DNA from: Roseovarius litorisediminis
GTDB taxonomy: Bacteria > Pseudomonadota > Alphaproteobacteria > Rhodobacterales > Rhodobacteraceae
Length of the DNA stretch: 64,000 nucleotides
Reading direction: 5' to 3'
NCBI RefSeq assembly: GCF_900172295.1
Contig: NZ_FWFL01000009.1
Span: 1-64,000, forward strand
Position 1 is the stretch's first letter. Every line of letters starts with the position of its first letter. The translations under genes were made by a program, and so were the position numbers. The notes beneath the pieces were generated by a model. The model saw nothing but the letters and a program-made list of their open reading frames with translations. It searched no databases and was not told the origin of the DNA. Shown piece by piece: positions 1-9,084 of the stretch.

Positions 1-127
1 CATACGCCTTGAAATCACCGAAATACTTCGTAATCGCAGCCGTCAGCGTCGTCTTGCCGTGGTCAACGTGACCAATCGTGCCAATGTTTACGTGCGGTTT
101 CGAGCGGTCAAACTTTTCCTTAGCCAT
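1..127 (-). CDS. tuf: Elongation factor Tu, N-terminal part (cut by window edge)
   Basis: EF-Tu is the GTPase that carries aminoacyl-tRNA to the ribosome. Only the first 42 codons lie inside the window; the gene reads leftwards off the edge. The N-terminus [14 protein letters not shown] and the P-loop GHVDHGKT are plain and match EF-Tu closely. The ATG is at 125-127. Rhodobacteraceae often carry two tuf copies, and the window cannot show which one this is. Confidence 0.97.
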   Translation of the reverse strand, partial: MAKEKFDRSKPHVNIGTIGHVDHGKTTLTAAITKYFGDFKAY

Positions 128-156
128 ATCTGAGGCGCCTTGTCAGTTGGGGGGCG

Positions 157-208
157 TTTCAGCCCGATTATTTACTCCGCGCGCCGTTTATTGGCTTGCG
201 GGCTGAAA
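157..208. repeat. 10-bp perfect inverted repeat upstream of tuf
   Basis: TTTCAGCCCG (157-166) and CGGGCTGAAA (199-208) are exact reverse complements separated by 32 bases. The element fills the gap between the lipoprotein gene, which ends at 279, and tuf. It could be a hairpin in the tuf leader or a read-through barrier. There is no T-run on either side, so it is not a classical terminator. The rest of the gap (128-278) shows no gene. Confidence 0.5.
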
Positions 209-278
209 ATCAAGCGCTTCCTTGCGGGTCACGCCAATTGGTGCGGGCCTGTTGCAGCGATCGGAAAGCCACCGGCGT

Positions 279-986
279 TCAGCCTTCTGCATCGTCCGTT
301 TGCATGTCCGGGGCCACGGCCGGGTCTTCAACGATGACACTGGTCTCTTCTGTAGCTTCCGGTGCCTCGGCGTCCGCTTCGTCTGCAACAAGGGACTGAT
401 CCGGCTCAGGTGCGCCTTGCCGCGGCTTTCGTTTGGCAGGCAGGCCGTCATCCTCGAACCAGCCTTCATCGTTATTCATCTTCACCAGCCAGTTCTGGAT
501 CTGCTTGGCGGCATTGCGGGTCAGGTTGTGCATCTGCTTTTGCTTCGACTGGGTCAGCCCCGAGCCAAAGATGGTGTTCCCGGAAATCGTTTCAGCCACG
601 ATCACCTGATGCGGTTTTTCGTTCAGCTTGCCACCCGCCGCGTCGTCCCAGGCGGTGACGTTGAGAACCAGTGCCGACTTTGGCGAGGCCACAATCGGAA
701 CACCCGGTATCGCCAGAACATAGCCTTCGACGCTGATGCCCAGATGATACAGCCTGGTGCCGTCGTAGCGGCCGAACCGTTCATCAATCGCGGCCTTCAT
801 CTCGTCGATCCATTCTTCCTTGCTTGCATCGCGCGACACCGGGCCTTTGGTCAGGTTCGGGGCCACCACAACATTATGCCCCAACGCGAAGTTCCCCAGA
901 TAGGCGGGGGCTTCATCCAGGTCATTGGGATTGGTACAGCCGGCAACGGCCAGCAGGCCAATCAGCAGAACAGCAAGACGGTACAT
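279..986 (-). CDS. Predicted lipoprotein of unknown function
   Basis: A 235-residue secreted lipoprotein. A short hydrophobic signal (residues 3-16) ends in the lipobox LAVAGC, so Cys17 would be acylated and the protein anchored in the membrane. The middle part (about 40-190) looks like one folded domain with no motif I recognise. The last 45 residues are acidic and low in complexity (Glu, Asp, Ala, Pro), like a flexible tail. It stands alone between tuf and the P450 gene, reading the same way as tuf. I cannot assign a function. Confidence 0.8.
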   Translation of the reverse strand: MYRLAVLLIGLLAVAGCTNPNDLDEAPAYLGNFALGHNVVVAPNLTKGPVSRDASKEEWIDEMKAAIDERFGRYDGTRLYHLGISVEGYVLAIPGVPIVASPKSALVLNVTAWDDAAGGKLNEKPHQVIVAETISGNTIFGSGLTQSKQKQMHNLTRNAAKQIQNWLVKMNNDEGWFEDDGLPAKRKPRQGAPEPDQSLVADEADAEAPEATEETSVIVEDPAVAPDMQTDDAEG

Positions 987-1104
987 CGGGTCCCCCTTCA
1001 GGATTTTCGTTCGTCCCCGATAACGCAGCCCGGCAAAGGGTGCAATGATTTGCCCCAGGGCCTGCCAGCCCCTATATCAGAGGCATGCCAACGAAAGGCC
1101 TCTG

Positions 1105-2466
1105 ATGACGTCTGCCGATATACCTGTACGTGTGCCGCTGGTGACCCAGCCAATGGGCATCTGGGCCAGCCTTCAGGCAGCGCGACACAATGTGCTTAGC
1201 ATCATCCCCGATATCGCGACCAAACAACCGATGGTGTCGGGCCGCACCGGCAAGCGGTGGCATATGGTGATGGACCCCGATGCCATCCGGCACATTCTGC
1301 TGGAAAACCTGGATGACTACCCCAAGTCGCTGGTCACGAAGAACCTTCTGCGCCCGGCGATCGGCGAGTCGCTTTTCATTGCGGAAGGCGCGCACTGGCG
1401 CTGGCAGCGGCGGGTGGCGGCCCCGGTGTTTTCACATCGCAATGTGATGAATCTTGCCCCGATCATGACCGCCGCCGCCGAGCGCAGTTGCGAGCGAATT
1501 GCGGCTGCAGGCCCGCGTGCGGTCGACATGGCCGCCGATATGGTGCGCACCACCTTTGATGTGATTGCCGATGTTACCTTTTCCGGCGATGGCATGTTTG
1601 ACTCGGACGCGGTGCATCGCGGCATCGACGCCTATATCGCCGAGGCCGGCCGGATCTCGCTGTTCGACATCATGGGGTTTCCGGACTGGGTACCGCGGCC
1701 GGGGCGGATTCTGGCAGGCGGCGCCGTGAAAGAGATGAAACGCGTCGCCGATGAGGCCGTCGAGGCCCGCCGAAACCGCGGTCATGCAGGTGTACCCGAC
1801 CTGCTGGATTTGTTGCTTGAAGGTGAAGACCCTGAAACCAAACGCCGCATGAACACAGCCGAGCTGCGCGATAACCTTCTGACGTTTATCGTTGCCGGTC
1901 ACGAAACGACGGCGCTGACACTGGCCTGGTCCCTGTACCTTTGCGCCTTCGACCAGGAGGTGCAGGGCCGCGCCCATGCCGAGGCGCAAACAGTACTGCA
2001 AGGGCGTGCCGCCACAGGTGCGGATGTGGCCAAGCTGCCGTTCATCCGGATGATCGCCGACGAGGCTTTGCGGCTTTATCCCCCTGCGGGCATGATCTCG
2101 CGTACGGCAATGGCAAATGACACGCTTTGCGGGCGCGAAATACGCAAGGGCGATACGGTAATCGTGCCGATCTATGCGCTGCACCGAAATGTGCAGCTGT
2201 GGGACGATCCGGATGCCTTCCGCCCCGACCGGTTTGCCGATCGCAAGGCGGTGCCGCGCTATGCCTACCTGCCGTTTGGCGATGGCCCGCGGATTTGCAT
2301 CGGCGCCTCCTTTGCCCTGCAAGAGGCGGTGATCATTCTGGCCACACTGTTTTCGCGGTTTCGGTTTACGCCTGTTCAGGGCCGGGATCCCGATCCGGTG
2401 ATGATCATCACGCTTCGGCCCCAGGGCGGTGTCTGGCTTGAGGCCGAACCGCTTGGCGGGCCCTGA
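1105..2466 (+). CDS. Cytochrome P450
   Basis: Heme-thiolate monooxygenase of 453 residues. The oxygen-binding I-helix motif AGHETT, the K-helix EALR (ExxR) and the heme-ligand loop FGDGPRICIG with the proximal Cys are all present and intact. The start is taken at ATG 1105, seven bases after AAAGG, because an upstream in-frame start at 1045 gives a poor leader. No ferredoxin or reductase gene is next to it, so the redox partner must lie elsewhere. The sequence is of the soluble bacterial type that resembles fatty-acid or alkane hydroxylases (CYP102/CYP4-like PERF region). The substrate cannot be told from sequence alone. Confidence 0.93.
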   Translation: MTSADIPVRVPLVTQPMGIWASLQAARHNVLSIIPDIATKQPMVSGRTGKRWHMVMDPDAIRHILLENLDDYPKSLVTKNLLRPAIGESLFIAEGAHWRWQRRVAAPVFSHRNVMNLAPIMTAAAERSCERIAAAGPRAVDMAADMVRTTFDVIADVTFSGDGMFDSDAVHRGIDAYIAEAGRISLFDIMGFPDWVPRPGRILAGGAVKEMKRVADEAVEARRNRGHAGVPDLLDLLLEGEDPETKRRMNTAELRDNLLTFIVAGHETTALTLAWSLYLCAFDQEVQGRAHAEAQTVLQGRAATGADVAKLPFIRMIADEALRLYPPAGMISRTAMANDTLCGREIRKGDTVIVPIYALHRNVQLWDDPDAFRPDRFADRKAVPRYAYLPFGDGPRICIGASFALQEAVIILATLFSRFRFTPVQGRDPDPVMIITLRPQGGVWLEAEPLGGP

Positions 2467-2648
2467 AACCCACCTCAGGGGGCCGCCTGTCATCGGAACG
2501 GGTGTCCCAAGCAAAATCTTTTGGAACGCACACCCGAGGGGGGCGTATTGCAAGGCGCAGTTCCTCGCTGGGCATCCGATCTGCCGAGTATTGCTTGTCC
2601 CTGAACGCTGCGTAGCACTTTCGCAGTGCGCGGGCCGCGCCCCCCTTT

Positions 2649-3422
2649 TCAGAGTGCAAAAAGGCCCCGCCGGACAAGGTTCAATCCAGCCAACAGCAGT
2701 ACGGCCAGCGTAACCTTGCGAAAGGTTTTCTGGTCAAACCGATCCTGCAATCTGAACCCCAGCCACAGCCCCAGAACGGCGGGTGGCACCATTGCCAGCG
2801 ACAGCGGCAACGTCTCGGATCGCAACACGCCTGATCCTATATGGGCCCCCAGCAACAGCAACGCACCTGACCCGTAAATAACACCCTGAATACGCATCTG
2901 TTCGGCAATCTCCGTGCCGCGCGCCGTCAACATGACAACCGTTGGCGGTCCCCAAACACCTGAAATTCCGCCAAAAAACCCGGCTACTCCGCCAATCACC
3001 GCCTCGCCCCGCGGACCGGGATCATGCGACAGGCGGATCGGCCGCCCGATCAGGGTCAGCAAGGCGTAGATCGTGATCGGCACGCCCAGCATCAGCAACA
3101 TCCACGTATTTGGTATCACCCGGACCAGCTGTGCGCTGACCAGCATGACAAGCCCGCCAGTGATCAGAAACACCCGAAACCGCCGCACTGATCCCCAAGC
3201 CGCCCCAAATCCCTGCCGCAGAGCCTGCCACAGGTTGGTCACCAAGGTGGGCAGAATCAGCCCCGCCAGCGCCATTTCGGGCGACACCACAGATCCCAGA
3301 CCTGAAATCATTACCATGGGCATCGCAAAGCCAACGACGCCTTTGACCACCCCCGCAAGCATCGCGATGGCAAAGGCAAGCGCCCAGAACCACAGGGGGC
3401 CGATCTGTAAAAAAACGTCCAT
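2649..3422 (-). CDS. TauE/SafE family membrane permease
   Basis: A 257-residue polytopic protein with seven or eight hydrophobic segments, of the TSUP (TauE/SafE) family. Members export sulfite, sulfoacetate or other small organic anions, or import them. The N-terminal repeat contains the family pattern AGVVKGVVGFAMPM, and a related half repeat follows near residue 140 (GGVAGFFGGISGVWG). It is divergent from methylsuccinyl-CoA dehydrogenase across about 150 bp. The window also holds a sulfite-releasing enzyme (CuyA, 49.5 kb), but 46 kb away, so a link is only speculative. Confidence 0.88.
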   Translation of the reverse strand: MDVFLQIGPLWFWALAFAIAMLAGVVKGVVGFAMPMVMISGLGSVVSPEMALAGLILPTLVTNLWQALRQGFGAAWGSVRRFRVFLITGGLVMLVSAQLVRVIPNTWMLLMLGVPITIYALLTLIGRPIRLSHDPGPRGEAVIGGVAGFFGGISGVWGPPTVVMLTARGTEIAEQMRIQGVIYGSGALLLLGAHIGSGVLRSETLPLSLAMVPPAVLGLWLGFRLQDRFDQKTFRKVTLAVLLLAGLNLVRRGLFAL

Positions 3423-3452
3423 GGGCCCTTCTTACCACCCTAGCCCAGCGCT

Positions 3453-3558
3453 GCACTGCAAAAATTCAATGCGTAATTTTCGAACAAAATCCAATAAAAA
3501 TTGGCATAATAGTTGCGCTGCAGCTGCGAAATAGATAGAACCATGCGCAACTGCAAAA
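3453..3558. promoter_or_regulatory. Candidate promoter/operator region with repeated TGC(A/G)AA boxes
   Basis: The gap between the permease and methylsuccinyl-CoA dehydrogenase has three similar boxes: CTGCACTGCAAAAA (3451-3464), TTGCGCTGCAGCTGCGAA (3513-3530, near-palindromic) and GCGCAACTGCAAAA (3545-3558). A CATAAT hexamer at 3504-3509 could be a -10 element. Acyl-CoA-responsive ScfR/RamB/PccR-type regulators of short-chain acyl-CoA genes are known to bind TTTGCAAA-like boxes. Assigning these boxes to that family is an inference. Confidence 0.35.
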
Positions 3559-3569
3559 GGATGTGATTC

Positions 3570-5255
3570 ATGGCGCATGACGGACAGGATATTGCAATGG
3601 CAAACCCAATCATTCTAGACGATTTGATGGCCCTTACCGGCGCGGCACTGGCCCCGGTCGTGGCTGTCTTCGAAGCAGCAAAAAGTAATGTGCGCCAACT
3701 GGTTAGCATCGAGGGGCGGGTATCTGGCGCGGCAATTGAAGCGAACCAGACTTCGGCGCACGGACTGGCTTGGCTGGCCACCTATATGGAATCATTGCGG
3801 CAGATGCAGCATTGGGCCACCCGGCTGCAGAAAGACGGCAGGTTCGGCGAGGTCGAGCAGCTGATTCACCAGATCGCGTTTGGCGAATACCTCAGCCAGA
3901 TAAAGGGTGGCATCCAGATGAACCAGGGCGAGGTCATCCGCCTGCAGGACCTGGGCCTGACCGATGCTGACACATCCGCTCTTTCGGACCCGGCAATTGC
4001 CAGGCTTACCCAGGGCGGAAACACCCAGGCCGCGCGCACCCGTCTGGTTGAGCTGATGCAGGAACGCAACGCCGAGATTACCGTAGGCCGCACCGGTCTG
4101 GATGACGAGCTTGAGATGATACGCGAACAATTCCGCCGCTTCGCTGTGGAAAAGGTCGAACCTTTCGCCCATGACTGGCACCTCAAGGATGAACTGATCC
4201 CGATGGAAATCATCGAAGAGCTGGCCGAAATGGGCGTGTTCGGCCTGACCATCCCCGAAGAATTCGGCGGTTTTGGCCTTTCCAAGGCCTCGATGGTGGT
4301 TGTTTCCGAAGAGCTTAGCCGCGGCTACATCGGCGTCGGCAGCCTTGGCACGCGCAGCGAAATTGCAGCCGAATTGATCATTTGCGGCGGCACCGACGCG
4401 CAAAAGGCAAACTGGCTGCCGAAACTGGCCAGTGCCGAAATCCTGCCTACGGCCGTTTTTACCGAACCCAACACCGGGTCCGACCTTGGCAGTCTGCGCA
4501 CCCGCGCCGTCAAGGATGGCGATGATTATCGCATTACCGGCAATAAAACCTGGATCACCCATGCCGCGCGTACTCATGTGATGACGCTGCTGGCACGCAC
4601 CAATCCCGACAGCACCGATCACCGGGGCCTGTCGATGTTCCTGGCCGAAAAGACACCCGGCACGGATGAAAATCCGTTTCCCACAGAAGGTATGACCGGT
4701 GGCGAGATCGAAGTACTGGGTTACCGCGGCATGAAGGAATACGAACTGGGCTTTGATAACTTCCACGTCAAAGGGGAAAACCTGCTGGGCGGGGAAGAGG
4801 GTAAAGGCTTTAAACAGCTGATGGAAACCTTTGAATCCGCCCGTATCCAGACCGCCGCGCGCGCCATCGGTGTGGCGCAATCGGCGCTTGATGTGGCGAT
4901 GCAATATGCCATCGACCGCAAGCAATTCAGTAAATCTCTGATCGAATTTCCCCGCGTATCGGGCAAGCTGGCGATGATGGCCGTTGAGATCATGATCGCC
5001 CGTCAGCTGACCTATTATTCAGCCTGGGAAAAGGATCACGGCCACCGTTGTGACCTTGAGGCAGGGATGGCCAAACTACTGGGTGCGCGTGTGGCCTGGG
5101 CTGCGGCTGACAACGGTCTGCAAATCCACGGCGGCAACGGCTTTGCCATGGAATACAAGATCAGCCGCATCCTGTGTGATGCCCGTATTCTGAACATCTT
5201 TGAAGGGGCTGCCGAAATTCAGGCGCAAGTGATTGCACGGCGCTTGCTGGGCTAA
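3570..5255 (+). CDS. mcd: (2S)-methylsuccinyl-CoA dehydrogenase-like acyl-CoA dehydrogenase
   Basis: A flavin acyl-CoA dehydrogenase of 561 residues, about 170 longer at the N-terminus than ordinary members. Residues 1-165 form a helical extension (LAWLATYMESLRQMQ; IKGGIQMNQGE) that I recognise from methylsuccinyl-CoA dehydrogenase. That enzyme oxidises methylsuccinyl-CoA to mesaconyl-CoA in the ethylmalonyl-CoA pathway for acetate and C1/C2 assimilation. The core has the FAD-binding FTEPNTGSDLGSLRT and the C-terminal IHGGNGFAMEY. Start ATG 3570 follows AAAAGGA; an alternative ATG lies at 3597. No other pathway gene (ccr, ecm, mch) is nearby. The main alternative is another long-form acyl-CoA dehydrogenase. 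Confidence 0.82.
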   Translation: MAHDGQDIAMANPIILDDLMALTGAALAPVVAVFEAAKSNVRQLVSIEGRVSGAAIEANQTSAHGLAWLATYMESLRQMQHWATRLQKDGRFGEVEQLIHQIAFGEYLSQIKGGIQMNQGEVIRLQDLGLTDADTSALSDPAIARLTQGGNTQAARTRLVELMQERNAEITVGRTGLDDELEMIREQFRRFAVEKVEPFAHDWHLKDELIPMEIIEELAEMGVFGLTIPEEFGGFGLSKASMVVVSEELSRGYIGVGSLGTRSEIAAELIICGGTDAQKANWLPKLASAEILPTAVFTEPNTGSDLGSLRTRAVKDGDDYRITGNKTWITHAARTHVMTLLARTNPDSTDHRGLSMFLAEKTPGTDENPFPTEGMTGGEIEVLGYRGMKEYELGFDNFHVKGENLLGGEEGKGFKQLMETFESARIQTAARAIGVAQSALDVAMQYAIDRKQFSKSLIEFPRVSGKLAMMAVEIMIARQLTYYSAWEKDHGHRCDLEAGMAKLLGARVAWAAADNGLQIHGGNGFAMEYKISRILCDARILNIFEGAAEIQAQVIARRLLG

Positions 5256-5258
5256 CCT

Positions 5259-6230
5259 CTAGTCCGGCTGAAACACCGCCCCCGACCGTACCGCCCCGGC
5301 GGTACGGATCAAAAGCGCGGCAATGATCACGCACAGCAAGGCCAGCAGGGCAAGGCCGATTACTGTGTGCGGCATTGATCCGGTAGCCTCGGCATAGGTG
5401 AAACTGGCAATGGTCACCCCGGCAAACGGAAAAGACAGCGCCCAGAATGACAGCGAAAATGGCAGGCGCAGAATGCGTGGCAACTGCACCGCCACGATCA
5501 GGGAAAACAGGTAGGCGCCGTTCAAAAGTATACGGGCAAAGGAATCGACCTCGCCCACCAACTGCACCCAGCCCAGAAAGCCCACGGCAGGCGGGGCAAT
5601 CAGGATCACAAGGGTCGGCTGCAGACGTTCCGGCAACGGATCATGAAAGATCAGCCGGTTCATCACCAGGGACAACAAAACGATCCAGAAAATCAGCCCG
5701 ACCGATGCGTAAAACCAACTGGTCTCGACATAGCCCAGCTGCACCCCGGCGATGGGTACAATCACATTTCCCACAACCGGAATGAACCACGCAGGTGACA
5801 AATGACCATGCAGAAAGGCCCGCGCGCTGATCCAGCCGGATATGACGGCAATGGTCAGCACGCCCTGTAAAGGCACAGCAATGCACCACAGCAGCCGGGC
5901 AACGGGCATCGAAAGATTCAGCAGCGCGGCTGACAGCAAAAGAAGTGAGATTGAAATGGCCGGGAAAAAGGCCAGTTTCACCGGGTTGTTCCACTCGGCC
6001 GCGACTGCGGAGGGGTGGCGCAGGGCCTTGGCCAGATAGGCCAGACACACCGCCAGAAAAACGCCGATGGCAAGGGCGCAGGCCGCCAGAGACAGCACAT
6101 TGGTCAGGCCAAGGGCCCGTTCTCCTGCGCGCAGGGCCAGTGAAAAACCACTTAACCCCATGCCAAGCGTGAACAGGGTCACCGGCACATGCTCAAGCCA
6201 GATCAAAGAATTCTTTGCCGTGTTGGCCAT
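5259..6230 (-). CDS. TDT family carrier (TehA/SLAC1-like)
   Basis: A 323-residue integral membrane protein with about ten hydrophobic helices. The opening LEHVPVTLFTLGMGLSGF and the segment HLSPAWFIPVVGNVIVP are typical of the tellurite-resistance/dicarboxylate transporter family (TehA, SLAC1 anion channel fold). Members pass anions such as malate, sulfite or nitrate, or give tellurite tolerance. It ends three bases from the end of mcd on the opposite strand, so the two are convergent with no terminator between them. The substrate cannot be deduced. Confidence 0.85.
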   Translation of the reverse strand: MANTAKNSLIWLEHVPVTLFTLGMGLSGFSLALRAGERALGLTNVLSLAACALAIGVFLAVCLAYLAKALRHPSAVAAEWNNPVKLAFFPAISISLLLLSAALLNLSMPVARLLWCIAVPLQGVLTIAVISGWISARAFLHGHLSPAWFIPVVGNVIVPIAGVQLGYVETSWFYASVGLIFWIVLLSLVMNRLIFHDPLPERLQPTLVILIAPPAVGFLGWVQLVGEVDSFARILLNGAYLFSLIVAVQLPRILRLPFSLSFWALSFPFAGVTIASFTYAEATGSMPHTVIGLALLALLCVIIAALLIRTAGAVRSGAVFQPD

Positions 6231-6255
6231 CAGATCACACGCTTTCCGATGCTGA

Positions 6256-6954
6256 TCACTCGGGCGCTGCGATGGTCAGATGCAGGTCTGTCAGCCCGTC
6301 AATTGTGCCCTGCAACCGGCTACCCGGTTTCACCGGACCTACCCCCGCAGGTGTACCGGTATAGATAAGGTCTCCCGGCTGCAGGTGATAGAATCCCGAC
6401 AGATGGGAAATTATTTCAGGAACCGACCAGACCATATCGCGCAGCGTGGCCTGTTGCGCCAGGGCGTCGTCATGCAACAGCCGAATGGCCTGATCCCCGA
6501 TATCGCCAAACTTCGACGCCGGTGTGATGGGTGCGATTATCGCCGAATTTTCGAAATCCTTGCCCAGATCCCAGGGGCGGCGCTTGTCCTTGGCGGCCCC
6601 TTGCAGGTCACGGCGGGTCAGGTCAATGCCGCAGGCATAACCAAAGACGGCCTGCAACGCCGCGTCGGAAGACACCCGAAAGGCAGGCGCGCCGATGGCG
6701 ACCACGAACTCCATCTCGTAGTGGCATTCCTGCGTACCCGGCGGATAGGGAATGGTGCGGCCTGTATCACACAGTGCATGGGCGGATTTGGTAAAGTAAA
6801 ACGGCGCTTCGCGATCCACCTCGTTGCCCATTTCAGCGGCATGGGCAGCATAATTGCGTCCAACACAGAAGATCCGGCGCACCGGAAAGGTTTCATCGCG
6901 CCCCGAAACAGGAACGCAAGGGTTGGCGGGCATATCAAATAGCGGTTGGGTCAT
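6256..6954 (-). CDS. Fumarylacetoacetate hydrolase family enzyme (fumarylpyruvate hydrolase-like)
   Basis: A 232-residue FAH-fold enzyme that should cleave a carbon-carbon bond in a 2,4-diketo acid. The N-terminus VRRIFCVGRNYAAHAAEMG and the metal-binding CHYEMEFVVAIG (Glu ligands) are intact, as are the IYTGTPAGVGP and PGD segments near the end. The overall pattern resembles NagK-type fumarylpyruvate hydrolases of the gentisate route. The start at 6954 is preferred over 7017 because GGAG precedes it. No gentisate dioxygenase or isomerase lies nearby, so the physiological substrate is open. Confidence 0.85.
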   Translation of the reverse strand: MTQPLFDMPANPCVPVSGRDETFPVRRIFCVGRNYAAHAAEMGNEVDREAPFYFTKSAHALCDTGRTIPYPPGTQECHYEMEFVVAIGAPAFRVSSDAALQAVFGYACGIDLTRRDLQGAAKDKRRPWDLGKDFENSAIIAPITPASKFGDIGDQAIRLLHDDALAQQATLRDMVWSVPEIISHLSGFYHLQPGDLIYTGTPAGVGPVKPGSRLQGTIDGLTDLHLTIAAPE

Positions 6955-7115
6955 GTCAGCTCCGGCGACATCAGAGGGTACGAGACGCGTTATGCGGCCT
7001 GACCGGGCAGGTGTCAAAGCGATCCGAAGGCCATCGGCCTTGGCGCGGGGGTAAAGATTATGTCATTAGATCCTCACGCAGCCCCGCCGGTGGCTGGAAC
7101 ACACCGAGGGACCGC

Positions 7116-7802
7116 ATGCCGTTCAACAGATTTGCCATCTACTACACGCCCCCACCTGGGCCTCTGGCCGAGTTTGGCAAGGAATGGCTGGGCTGGGATC
7201 CGGCGACAGGAATGCAGGTTCAGCACCCGCAGATCGACGGCCTGCCAGTACCCTTGCATGAGATCACGGAACAACCCGGTAAGTATGGGCTGCATGCAAC
7301 GATGAAACCGCCTTTCCGTCTGGCCCCTGGTCAGGGCGATGCAGCACTGCAGGCGTATTTCGCAGCCTTTTGTAAGGCTGGCGCACCGGTCACGCTGGAT
7401 GGTTTGGAAATCGCCCTGTTGGGCAGGTTTCTGGCGCTGATTCCTATCGGCAATCAGGCCGCACTCAACGCGCTGGCGGCGGAAACGGTACGGGGATTTG
7501 ACCGGTTCCGTGCCCCCCTTACCAAAACAGAACTGGCCCGCCGCCGCGCCAATGGTCTGGACGCCGAGCACGAGGCACTCTTGCACGAATGGGGTTATCC
7601 CTATGTGATGCAAGCCTTTCGGTTTCACATCACCCTGACTTCAAAACTGCCAAAGGCACGGGCGCGGCAGGTGCATGAGATACTGACGCCTCTGCTGTCC
7701 CCCCTGATCCCGTCATGCTTTACGATCGACGCATTATCGTTGATGGGCGAGGATGATCAAGGAAGGTTCCACCTAATCGAACGTCGCCAGCTTGAAGGCT
7801 AG
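7116..7802 (+). CDS. DUF1045 / 2H phosphoesterase-like protein
   Basis: A 228-residue protein of the DUF1045 (TIGR03223) family, often found in phosphonate operons. The two HxT motifs of the 2H phosphoesterase superfamily are visible: LHATMKPPF and FHITLTS, about 110 residues apart. It could therefore open a cyclic phosphate or act on a phosphodiester. The start at 7116 follows GAGGGA; an earlier in-frame start at 7011 would overlap the divergent hydrolase gene. No phn genes are next to it. Confidence 0.75.
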   Translation: MPFNRFAIYYTPPPGPLAEFGKEWLGWDPATGMQVQHPQIDGLPVPLHEITEQPGKYGLHATMKPPFRLAPGQGDAALQAYFAAFCKAGAPVTLDGLEIALLGRFLALIPIGNQAALNALAAETVRGFDRFRAPLTKTELARRRANGLDAEHEALLHEWGYPYVMQAFRFHITLTSKLPKARARQVHEILTPLLSPLIPSCFTIDALSLMGEDDQGRFHLIERRQLEG

Positions 7803-7814
7803 GACAGGCTAAGA

Positions 7815-8219
7815 TCACCTTGGGTCATAGGAAAATTCCAGTCTTGTGCCCCCTGGCTCCAGAATCATGAAATGCTGTTTGGGGCCTTTACCAGACAGTT
7901 CCGGCGCAAATTCCACCTCGACCCCTGGCCAGTCTTTCACCCGTTCGTAAAGGCGTTGCAGCGCTGCCGCATCGGGCAGTTTCAACGCCGTGTGATGCAG
8001 GCCCACATTGGTATGACGGTCAAACCCGCTGCCCCGGTTTTTTTGTTGCCAGAGGGTCAGCTTGGCATGGCCGTCGGTCACATAGGCCGAAGGGTAATCG
8101 GGATTTCCGCCAAACTTCTCCCACCCAAGGGCCTTGGTGAAAAACTCAAGACTGGCCTGCAGATCGGCGACTGTCAGCCCCAGATGGTCGATCCCCAATG
8201 TGGTGCTCTCGGTGTCCAC
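7815..8219 (-). CDS. VOC (glyoxalase/dioxygenase fold) family protein
   Basis: A single vicinal-oxygen-chelate domain of 134 residues. The signature LGIDHLGLTVADLQASLEFF opens it, GLHHTALKLPDA marks the second half, and FMILEPGGTRLEFSY closes it with the usual Glu ligand. Start GTG 8219 is chosen because AAAGGA sits at the right distance; the open frame upstream runs into the neighbour. It is the last gene of a leftward FosX-EamA-VOC run, with a 19-bp gap from the transporter. Its substrate is unknown; a glutathione or thiol conjugation role is possible. Confidence 0.78.
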   Translation of the reverse strand: MDTESTTLGIDHLGLTVADLQASLEFFTKALGWEKFGGNPDYPSAYVTDGHAKLTLWQQKNRGSGFDRHTNVGLHHTALKLPDAAALQRLYERVKDWPGVEVEFAPELSGKGPKQHFMILEPGGTRLEFSYDPR

Positions 8220-8238
8220 CTTATGTATCCTTTCAGAT

Positions 8239-9084
8239 TTACCCCTTGGAAATCCGCAGCAGTGCAGCCCCCGACAGCGTTGCAGCCGTGGCCGCAACCT
8301 TGAGCAGGTTCAGCCGTTCCTTCAGGAAAACCACGCCAATCAACAACGCAAAAACAATGCTGGTTTCCCGCAAGGCTGTAACAAGGGCAATCGGTGAATG
8401 TGTGAAGGCATAGACCACCAGCGCATAGGCCACAAACGAGGCGCCACCGCCCAGGATCAATGTTTTAAACTGGCGCAATGCCATCGGCAAAAGTTCTGGC
8501 CGCCACCACCAGGCCACAACCGCCATGGCAATTCCGTTCAGCACCGCAAGCCAGCTGTAAAACCCCAGCGATGTCCCGGCAATCCGCGCGCCTATGCCGT
8601 CAACAATCGAATAGGACGCGATAAATCCGCCCGTTGTCAGCGCCAGCACCGCAGCCTTGCCCTGAAACAGCCCATCTGCACGGCGCACAAGGCTGATGCT
8701 GGCAATGCCGATTGCAATCATCCCGATGGCCAGCCATTCAAGGCGCGAAAACACCACCCCCAGAAACAGCACTGACGCCAGCGCCACCAGCAGCGGCGAG
8801 ACCCCGCGCGCAATCGGATAGACCTGCGTCAGATCCCCCAGCCGATAGGCGGCCACCAGAAATATCTGATAACCAAAATGCAGCACGGCCCCCGCAATCA
8901 GCCAGGGCCAGCATTCCGGATTTGGCACAGGTGCAAACCCCGCTGCGGTCAGCGCGGCAATCGCCTGCCCCAATACCACGGCCACCATTGCCACAGTTTT
9001 GTCAGCGCCACCTTTGACAAGCGCATTCCACGCAGCATGCAGCAACGCTGCCAGCATCACGATGGCAAATACTCCGCCGCTCAC
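8239..9084 (-). CDS. EamA/DMT family transporter
   Basis: A 281-residue membrane protein with ten predicted helices arranged as two EamA repeats, which is the drug/metabolite transporter architecture. Start GTG at 9084 overlaps the FosX stop codon by four bases (GTGA), so translation is probably coupled. Placement between a FosX-type hydrolase and another VOC protein suggests an exporter for the same toxic or electrophilic compound, but the family is too broad to name the substrate. Confidence 0.85.
   Translation of the reverse strand: MSGGVFAIVMLAALLHAAWNALVKGGADKTVAMVAVVLGQAIAALTAAGFAPVPNPECWPWLIAGAVLHFGYQIFLVAAYRLGDLTQVYPIARGVSPLLVALASVLFLGVVFSRLEWLAIGMIAIGIASISLVRRADGLFQGKAAVLALTTGGFIASYSIVDGIGARIAGTSLGFYSWLAVLNGIAMAVVAWWWRPELLPMALRQFKTLILGGGASFVAYALVVYAFTHSPIALVTALRETSIVFALLIGVVFLKERLNLLKVAATAATLSGAALLRISKG

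Noticed and set aside
222..1199. Long plus-strand open frame (325 codons)
   Set aside because: It lies opposite the lipoprotein gene and overlaps the P450 start; its product has no protein-like pattern. High G+C genomes give such shadows.
1432..2553. Minus-strand open frame of 373 codons
   Set aside because: Antisense of the P450, whose motifs are intact on the plus strand.
3792..4925. Minus-strand open frame of 377 codons
   Set aside because: Antisense of methylsuccinyl-CoA dehydrogenase.
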